64,000 bases of DNA from Symbiodinium microadriaticum (Eukaryota > Sar > Dinophyceae > Suessiales > Symbiodiniaceae): contig LSRX01000682.1 in NCBI GenBank assembly GCA_001939145.1, positions 167,093 through 231,092 on the forward strand. The letters are read 5' to 3'. Below are positions 54,734 to 64,000 of the stretch, in pieces (the stretch's first letter is position 1; every line of letters starts with the position of its first letter). A program made the translations under genes and the position numbers. The notes beneath the pieces were generated by a model that was not told the origin of the DNA, searched no databases, and worked only from the letters and a program-made list of their open reading frames with translations.

Positions 54734-55810
54734 CTTGCCCCTGTCAAGTGCGGAAATCTACGAGGTAGATGTGCGAGTACTGTACATTTGCTGTGCAACA
54801 TTTCGCTCTTGCTCCTTGTACAGAACTGGAACCCGCCTAAACCCCAGTGCCCCGAACCCTTCAACCCTAAACCCCAAACCCAACCCTTCAACCTATGACA
54901 GCCAAGCTTCGTAAACCCGGTGCGCATACTGCAGCACTGCCGCGTCACCGGAGGCGCCACGCAGGCACTGGCCTGGTAAAATAGGCTTCCATGGATTCCT
55001 TTAAAGGACCTATAAGGGTTACTAAAGATGGTTCTAGAACATAGGGGCCTTGACAACTAGAACAGCGTTCTGGGGTATATAGTATAAGCAGCCCTTAAAT
55101 CTTAAACCTTTGCAACTAGAGCCGCTATTTAGTACGTATTGCTCCACTGGTGACCCAATCGAAAGTTGAATTCATGGCGCCAACAACGATTTTTATCGAG
55201 ATGTGAAAGCAAGATGGAAGCATGCGAGCACCGATGTACGCTATGCATCGCTAGCCGCTAGCTAGCACCATGCCGATACCCGCAAACATGGGCATGATCT
55301 TGGTCATGTTCGTTGTGGTACATGCCAGTAATCCTCTAAACATGATGCAAGCATTTGGCAGGCAAAATCGCCAACATCGGCTCTTCCGATATCAAAGCGT
55401 ATCACCAGCTCCTGTCACCTGCCAATTGAATCTCATATCCCAGCGCCGAGGATCCCTTAGCAACGAATCTTGACCTAGGCCTGAGCGTCATTCATGTGTA
55501 CAAACATGTACATAAGTATGTGTACCCAACTCGCTACATACACACAGGTGGTGCCTGAATAATATACATGCTTAGGTATACATGTGAGCATGCACAAGGG
55601 CATCCGGTATCCCGAAGCCCGTCACCCTTTGCCCTGCACGAATCGCACTGGTGAAAGGAATCTGTGGTCCCCGCATTTGTTGCACCGCTGCCGTCGGGGG
55701 AAGTTGATGTTGCCTGGACGCTTCGCTTTGGTACAATTGCGAGTTGTTGGAATTTCTCGTGGGTTGGAGAACTCACGGTGCTCCAAAATCCGATTTTGAA
55801 GGCCTGGTCT

Positions 55811-55936
55811 ATGATGTTACCCTAAAACCCTAAAACCCCCAGGTACCTACTATATAGGGTACTAGAGCCCCTAGACCCCTTATATAGTAGGTACCTGGAG
55901 GGTTAGGGCATGATGTTACCCTAAAACCCTAAAACC
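55811..55936. repeat. hairpin insertion flanked by 27-bp direct repeats
   Basis: ATGATGTTACCCTAAAACCC... occurs at 55811-55837 and again at 55910-55936 (period 99). Between them is a perfect 18-bp inverted repeat CCAGGTACCTACTATATA (55839-55856) / TATATAGTAGGTACCTGG (55881-55898). It could be a foldback element with a long target duplication, or a local tandem duplication. Confidence 0.7.
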
Positions 55937-57452
55937 CTAAACCTTAAAACCGTAAACCCTAAACCTTGAAACCCTAAAACCCACTTAGCTTCCTGGGCCA
56001 GACCCGGGCCGTGAGAAATGGTCGAGGCGCCCCCCCAAGCAGCCGACGAGGGCCATCGACCCTGAACCCATGGAAGCATGAACCCCCGAAAAGCTCGAAC
56101 TCCAAAAAACAGGGCTTTATAGGGTTTATGGGGCTTTAGGGTTTAGGGTTTAGGGATTTAGGGTTTAGGGCTTAGTTTCCGGTCTGCCGATCAATCGAAT
56201 CTTGAAGTATCTTGTCGCCAAGATGCTGCAGTTCTCACAGCGCCAGTTGCCGTCCTGCGCAGTCTACGGCAGAAAAAAGACCCGAGGCGACATCCAAAGC
56301 TTCCAATTCCGACAAGCTTCAAATTCCACTGCGGCTCAGGGTTTAGGGTTAGGGCAAAGTGGATAGAGCTGAAAAATAAAATGGGTAGTTCTCTAAATTA
56401 GGGTCCCTGTTTCGGTCCCCCAAAACATTGCGGCACCCTTAATAAAAAAAAAGCACCCGGAAAGGACCAGAACTGAGAAATAAGCGTAGAAGGGAGGTCA
56501 ACTGCCGTGGTTTCATGGGGACCCACCTGAGTGGATCTGTTATGATGCAAGTAGGCCCTACCACCTTCGCAGTTTCATTACGGTGGGCAGGGACAGCGTG
56601 AGACAGCCATGCGGTGTTGACTCAGACAGCTTACCCAGGGATATGCAGAGATCAATGTCTTCTGAGCTAAGGCTTTCAAGCTTTGAAGCAGTATCATGTC
56701 TTTCATGGAACATCCGTCGAACATCCGACAGGAGAACCCTGTGACAAGCCCTTAAATTAACACCCAAACCCTGACGCACAGATCCAAAAGACCTGAACCC
56801 GGCACTACTGTAAACCGTCAGATCTTTTTTGTACTGCCTGCCGATCCAACTTGCACAAGCGTTTCAGCAACGGTGATGTGAGACTGTTGAAGAAAGCAAT
56901 TGCAGGTGTTCCGACTCTGTCAGGGCACCATGCCGGTATGAACCCTATAGTGGCCCCATAGTTACTACAGTAGCCGAAGAATCTATGCGATTGTGAGAGA
57001 CCTTCTGTAACCTTTTCAGGCTCTGACTGCAACCCGTGGAATGCCCAGCAGTGCCTGAAGCCGATGACTCTCAGGGAAAGTAGATTCCAAAGCTATTGCA
57101 CTTCTCATTGCTGCATCGCTCTGGGAACTCGTATCCCAGACAGGTGAAGTCTTGTGCGTAGACCTGGCTTGCAAGGCAAAGCAAGCCGTGCGCGGGTTAC
57201 TCATCGCTGGCTTCATGTAAGGCTGTGTTGTCAAGTAAGTGATGGTGCCTTTCGGCCGTAGTGATTGCAGATGAAACCTGGATCAACCCCTGACTGCTGG
57301 CATGCGTTCATTTGTCTTCAAGACGATCATGATCATGGCTTCATCGACTGCAACAACACATTCCTCGCACTTCCTCATCAACCTGGGCACTTATGGCTTG
57401 TCCTAGCATCTGAGCTCAACCCATCTGGAGTCACCACTTGAACATCAGAACA

Positions 57453-57653
57453 TCAGTTTGACAGAGTAGAGTTGCAACCCTGCAAATGTGAAAGCGGCGC
57501 CTTACAAACCGCGCAGATCGTCTTGGTGTCGGCAAAGATGGCATCGAAGTAAAGCTGCTTCAGCTTACTGTCGCCACTGGAGTTCTTTTCTTCCTTCTCC
57601 TCACGCCCGGAGCTTACAAAATCATTCAGGACTAGGCTGTTCTTGGAGGCCAC
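57453..57653 (-). CDS. possible exon, lysine-rich, unidentified
   Basis: 66 codons from ATG to stop read MASKNSLVLNDFVSSGREEK... with a later CAVC pair. The composition is protein-like rather than repeat-derived. No domain, splice site or neighbour supports it. Confidence 0.25.
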   Translation of the reverse strand: MASKNSLVLNDFVSSGREEKEEKNSSGDSKLKQLYFDAIFADTKTICAVCKAPLSHLQGCNSTLSN

Positions 57654-57994
57654 TTTAGCGAATTACAATTACATGACTGAATCATGCTCGAGAGCAATTA
57701 CACCACCTTCCTAATATTTCAAGGACGGCCTCTGTAAGTTAAGGACTGAGTTTAGGCGCAACTCAAGGTTCAGAGCATCAGAGCAGTGACTGAGGGCACA
57801 AGTCAAGTTCGGGGGTTCGGGAGACTCGGTGCTCGCTCGGGGCTTAGGGGTTGAGGGCGTTGGGGTTTACGGTTTCTGCACTCACACTCGGACACTCCAG
57901 GCGAGGCATGTGGTTCGTGGTCTGCTTGAGTGAAACTACTTCAACTGCTTGGGTTCGTGGGGTTTTGGGGATTTGGGTTGAGGGCATTTATATT

Positions 57995-58055
57995 ATATTC
58001 TATTCTATTCTATTATATTATACTGTTATACTATACTATGCTATGCTATACGTTA
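57995..58055. repeat. (TTCTA)n / (TATAC)n pentamer tract
   Basis: TATTC/TATAC/TATGC pentamers over about 60 bp. Confidence 0.8.
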
Positions 58056-60559
58056 TCTCACCTTCCCGTCGTTTTCGGGCCCCAGAGAACCAGCCGACTG
58101 CTGGAAATCCCCTTTAGCGACTGACGTGGGCACTGTCAGCATGCATTTCTTGGGGTCTCGGTCACCCTTTTTTGAACGAGGTCTCTCTCTCTGGGAGGCA
58201 TCTTTGCAACACTAAACCGACTAAACCCTAAACCCTTCAGAAACAGGCAGTCCTTGCGTGAGATTCGAGGCAGAAGTTGCCCCACAAGCAAACGTCTCTA
58301 CACGGCCTGCCTCCCTCTGCTCGGGTCGGAGCTTGGTGCTCAAGGCTTGTGGAGACCCCGAAAATCGGAATTTCACATGGAACCCTAAACCATAAACCCC
58401 TGAACCCTAAACCCCTAAACCCCAAACCCTAAGCTTTTCTTTTGCAACTGGCGCCTGGCGCCTTCCAGAAGGCATGGACCTGACACACCTAAATGTGGGC
58501 GACGGCAGTCCTGAATGTCGATCTGCGTAAGCCGGCTCAGTTCCTGGCAACAGCTTCGGAGCGATGGGCATCAAGATCTCCATAAGGGTGTTCAAACGTT
58601 TCGGGTCTAGGTCGCAATCATGTTCGCGGGTTTGTCAGGGTTTACAAGGGATTTCCCAACCCGCTTGCGAAGGGTAGGAGTACCCGGTATGTTTAGACTT
58701 GATTCCTACACTATTGACCGTACTTTTCAGGAACTGTTTTGAGGTCTTGGTTTTCTGAAGCTCCCATTTCGGACTTTACCATAAAGCTTTAACCACATCA
58801 GGGATCCTACTGTAATTTAAGGCATATTCCTTAACGGGAAGATCTGGGTGGCTCTATGACTTACAGGCAGGCCTGCAGGTCGCGGTTGAAGTTGTCCACT
58901 TCCAGCAAAAAGTCCCAGGCAATGGGATTGCCAAGCCTTCGACTCTTTTGGGTCATGGGCACAAAAGCTTTTTTTGCTCGGGGTTTAGGGTTTAGGGCAC
59001 CAAGGGTGTAGGGCTTAGGGCCTATCTTGCGGCTGAGGGATAAGACAGCGGTGGTTACGTTCGAGCTTCGGGGGTGATTTGGGGCGTAAGAGGTTCGAGG
59101 AGTTTTGGTGGCCATGATATGGGCATTGGGGCGCTTAGACAGGGTCACCTGGCACTCAGGACCAGGACCATGCCTGGGCAGAATTTACCGAGTTGTAGTA
59201 AAGGCAGAAATTTCCTCAAGCTCTATGGCCCTCATATGTAAAACTTGCGCATCTCGGAACTTTGGGCTTATCATTCGCGCTCCTCAAACGAAGGATCCTC
59301 GTAATCTGGGTTTCGGGATTCATGACTGACATATATCTCCATCACGTGTCCCGCTCTCCACTCACCTCAAACACTCCAAGTCCAACCTACAGGTTTAGGG
59401 TTTAAGGTATAGGGGTTTACATTGGGCATCGTACATGGACGAACAAGAACGAACTACTCAGAAAGCTCAACAAGTTGACATTCTAGGCACCACTTACTCA
59501 CAGCTACATGAAGAGTGGCTATACATAACAACGACAACCAACACCATTGAAACTATACTGGCCAGCACACTACATAGTATTATGCCCCAGCTAGTATATT
59601 GAAACGCCCATACATGTATGACGCCTCTCGACTGACTTCCTTTTCTTGTGTCTGATGATGCATGGCCAGTGTGAACACACGACAGACCCGAAATCCAAAA
59701 CCCTAAAACCCTGAACCTTTAACCCTATAACCTTAAAAACCCTAAACCCTTAACCCTAAAACCCTAAAACCCTAAAATCCTAAAACCCTAAAACCGGCCA
59801 GGGCCAGCTGGACTTGTCGTCTCAGCCAATCCAAGCCACACGTGGCGGTCTCGTCACACGCCCATCATTTCTTTCGGGTCGGAATCTCGTGCGTAAGCGG
59901 TCACCGAATTCGCCGGGGCAGCATCATCTCTCTCATGCCAAGCATCAAGTGACTCAGATTCTCTAAGACTTAAGAGCAAGGGTCACTATAGGGCTAGCCG
60001 CTGCAACAGTAGGCATCGGTTAAGGGTGTCTGCCAAGCTGAGAGAGCGATACGGGTCCAAGCACAAGTTTGGCCACTCCGTGGCACCATGATCAGCAGAG
60101 TTTCAGGTTACACAACGGGCCAGAGACCTTCCACGGAAGGTTCTGTTCCACAGGCAGCAGCACCATCAGGTTCACTGGGTGGCGACATGATTTGCGATCA
60201 AATGCCACATGCCACATGCCCATGTCAATGTCTAGAGTCTACGCCATCAGCTAAGGCAAGAAACAGAAGCGGATTACACTCATGCGGCCCACCAGTGGTG
60301 GATGGATGCTGCTTTCGAGTTCCTCTCACCCCAGAGCGGCTGAGTGCAAAGTGCGGCTTTGGCATTTGGATTATGCTGCGCCTGCGTCTCTGAAGCAGAC
60401 ACTGGCGCAGCCTTGGTGCGAGGTCCTTTCGAAATGGACCTATGAACACACTATGGCTGTCTCCTGTCTAGATGTGCAAATCCGAACAAATCAATGCCAA
60501 CGTCTAACGCGGCTTCCAACTGGAGGTTCGACCTCTAATCCACGTTGACATCGCAGGTG

Positions 60560-60790
60560 TCACTGTGAATACCATGGCCCATGGCGTTGCAGGAACTTGT
60601 CCACTTGAGCCCTGGCCTTCTGCAGATTAGATTGCTGCACCTGGACCTTTTCATCCCTTTCGCTCCTTTCTTGCTTCTGCTTCGCTTCCTACCTTGCCAC
60701 TTGCTCTGCGCTGCATTGCAACGCTTCGTCCTCTTCCACTGTCTTGCAGCGCCCGTCGCGTTGATGGAACGTCTGGTTAGGCAACGACAT
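60560..60790 (-). pseudogene. SL-tagged retropseudogene of a small coiled-coil protein
   Basis: From ATG at 60790 the minus strand reads MSLPNQTFHQRDGR...QVAR, then an in-frame TAG (60689-60691), then a Glu/Lys/Gln-rich helical stretch ending RHGPWYSQ and TGA (60560-60562). The 77-codon frame is otherwise continuous and coiled-coil-like. A spliced-leader-like CATGTTGGCTCAAG ends 10 nt before the ATG. The best reading is a cDNA copy that has acquired a stop. Alternatively the TAG belongs to an intron acceptor (GGTAG|G). The parent protein is not recognised. Confidence 0.45.
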
Positions 60791-60800
60791 ACCAAACCAG

Positions 60801-60814
60801 CTTGAGCCAACATG
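60801..60814 (-). other. partial spliced-leader-like relic
   Basis: CATGTTGGCTCAAG matches the last 14 nt of the dinoflagellate spliced leader with one mismatch (G for T) and is followed after 10 nt by an ATG of a protein-like frame. It lacks the 5' part of the leader, so chance is possible. Confidence 0.45.
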
Positions 60815-62458
60815 TTTTCCTGTTTGCACATTCTCCTGCATCTGCCATGCTAGCATTGAAAGCCGGTCACATGCTGCAGCAATTCGAACCCATCATGAGG
60901 TTCCTCTTCCCTGATTCCATGTACCCTAAACCCTAAACTAGACCCGTAAGCCCTGAGCCCCAAAAGTCTAAAACCCTTGCAACTTGAATCCCTAAACTCC
61001 ATTTCTTTCCTGCAGCTTAAACTCGAAAACCCTGTTTCCTAAAGCCTAAACCGTATCACCCCTAAACCCTCTGTCCCTCTGTGCTTTGGGGCGAGGAGCA
61101 GGTCGGTTGCAGAGAGGAAGTAGCTCTGAGTTGCGTGCTCGCAGCTCCTGTGGCCAGACCCTTCCCCAAAATCCCTTTTATTCAGGAAGGTGCCCTAAAT
61201 CATAATTGGGATCTACTATAAATTACACGTCTTAGGGTCACAGTGGGGTTTGGGTTTAGGCCTTAGAAAGGTTACTATGACTATGAGGGTGCAGTGTTTA
61301 GGGGTTTGGGAAAAAATCCTTCCCACTGAGCTTGGACTTTGGGGAAAGTTTGGGGTTTGGAGTTTGGGGAACGATTGAGGTTTAGTACCTGGAGGTTCAT
61401 GGGTCGTTATATGTCGGGTTCTAAGTCCCCTGATATAGGTTATAACCACAGTTACCCTACTTATAACTAACCATGAACCTCCAAGTAAGGTTTGGGGTGT
61501 CCAAGGGTCAAAGCAGCAGCTCTTCTCCAAAGGACCGGCCCCTTCTGGCATGGAGTTTGAAACAACATGCGAAAAACTTGAACACCATTGAACGAACTCT
61601 ACATGAAGGAGTATAAACAAAGAAAAGATGAAAGCCATGTAACGTAAGGCAGGCTTCTTTACTAAGTTGTAGATTGGATTCGCTGGAAACCCTGCGCAAA
61701 CGACTTGAAAGTCTCATAAATGCAGGGCTAGTCTTGGGAACCCTTTTTGCAGCAGGCCTCGTTGTCCAGCAGCCCGGTCCGAGCCCTAAACCCTGAACCC
61801 CTCACCTGACCTGAGCCTGAGCCTGTGAAAGCCCGATAAGGGCAGCGAGAAAGCCCTGCAGACTAAACCCACAAACTCATATAACAACGCCAAGGCCCCT
61901 AAGCCCCTTTTACAACCGAACCCTTTAATTTCCAACCCTGAAGCCAATTTCGCTAAACCCTAAACCCTGAAAAACCTTTTAAACCCTTGCCAACCCTAAA
62001 CCATGAACCCTGAAAATCCCTTTCAAAAAGAACCCCTAAACGCTAAACTCTAAACCGCAAGAGAACTCCTAAACCCCAAACCCTAAGCTCTAAACCGTAC
62101 GGCCCCCCTCACACTTTGTTCTCGCCTCCACTGGCCAGGGAAGTCCCTTAAGAGCCGTTCGGCTTGGTGCTGCGCCTGCAAGGGTCCCGCTGTTCGGGCG
62201 AAATTGAAAGAAGAGTATAGGGTGTGTAGGTTATATTGTCTTGTTATTACTGTTATTCTTCTAGAAGTTCTAATAAGTATGGTGGAATTGTGATATGTAA
62301 GAAGGAGCCCTAAGCAATAGTACTGGTGGCTTCGATGCTACTTTCAGATGTTCATAGGTTGTTCCTTCACCCCCCAGCTTTAAGCCTGTGCTGCGTTATG
62401 GGCGGAGAGAACATTGAAACGTAGATGTCTATCCGTGGATCCCAAACTACCGTTTTGT
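60815..62458. other. noncoding interval with telomere-like motifs
   Basis: No gene is seen. It contains scattered CCCTAAACC units (about 60923-61070 and 61780-62100) and an M3 MITE-like element (61386-61487). Confidence 0.55.
61386..61487. mobile_element. MITE-like element, family M3 (diverged copy)
   Basis: Ends ACCTGGAGGTTCATGGGTCG and CTAACCATGAACCTCCAAGT form an imperfect inverted repeat. The reverse complement of the whole matches 27066-27177 through the interior as well. Confidence 0.6.

Positions 62459-64000
<1,542 letters not shown>

Larger units (their letters stand above)
51362..60559. other. repeat-rich noncoding interval
   Basis: No gene can be supported. It contains telomere-like tracts (about 52300-52325, 53030-53045, 53625-53645, 55915-55985, 56109-56178 and 59695-59795), tetranucleotide and AT-rich microsatellites, a hairpin with a 99-bp repeat (55811-55936) and unremarkable unique DNA. 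One 66-aa minus-strand frame (57453-57653) is protein-like and is listed separately. Confidence 0.5.

Noticed and set aside
58335-58355. TTGGTGCTCAAGG resembling the spliced-leader tail
   Set aside because: Mismatch in the core and no gene-like sequence after it.
60535-60831. 98-aa minus-strand ORF with Arg/Lys-rich centre
   Set aside because: The frame is less protein-like than the overlapping MSLPNQ frame, which has coiled-coil character and an SL-like relic at the right distance.

Overview
This window looks like a dinoflagellate nuclear scaffold. The strongest evidence is a near-exact copy of the dinoflagellate trans-spliced leader (16 nt identical, GCCATTTTGGCTCAAG) on the minus strand at 51339-51361. 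It sits 21 nt upstream of a retrotransposon ORF1. Supporting signs are plant-type TTTAGGG/CCCTAAA telomere-like tracts scattered throughout, a helicase gene with a GC-AG intron and AG|G acceptors, very long microsatellites, and all credible coding on one strand. No bacterial-style operons, RBSs, rRNA, tRNA or CRISPR were seen. The genus cannot be fixed from sequence alone.

Layout. 1-10632 is a subtelomere-like block: a 7,575-bp unit (about 51-7625) followed, across a single N at 7626, by a second partial copy (7627-10632). Each copy carries the 3' part of a non-LTR retrotransposon (LINE-A) on the minus strand. The first has an intact 1,680-codon ORF2 (APE endonuclease, reverse transcriptase, zinc knuckle, RNase H). 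10633-16776 is gene-poor, with telomere-like tracts and hairpin/MITE-like repeats. 16777-26143 is a near-full-length LINE-A. Its 1,446-aa ORF1 contains a degenerate DNA C5-methyltransferase-like domain and a Ulp1/C48-type protease-like domain. Its ORF2 is broken by a 308-bp deletion and a 133-bp tandem duplication. 26144-35300 has microsatellites, MITEs, a minisatellite and a few exon-like fragments. 36023-38948 is a multi-exon SF2 helicase. 42870-51361 holds a 2OG-Fe(II) oxygenase-like ORF, a membrane/coiled-coil ORF and a second LINE (LINE-B, ORF1 + ORF2) headed by the spliced-leader relic. 51362-62458 is mostly repeat-rich noncoding DNA with a small SL-tagged retropseudogene at 60560-60814. 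62459-64000 is an uninterrupted (TGCG)n array running off the window.

Most interesting point. In both LINEs, which have quite different proteins, ORF1 and ORF2 lie in the same frame separated by one stop codon, and in both the context is UGA-CUA-G, the well-known leaky stop context of programmed readthrough. ORF2 has no AUG upstream of its endonuclease in either element: the first in-frame AUG is deep inside the endonuclease in LINE-A and downstream of the endonuclease N-terminal SWN motif in LINE-B. The simplest reading is that ORF2 is made as an ORF1-ORF2 fusion by stop-codon readthrough from an SL-capped mRNA.
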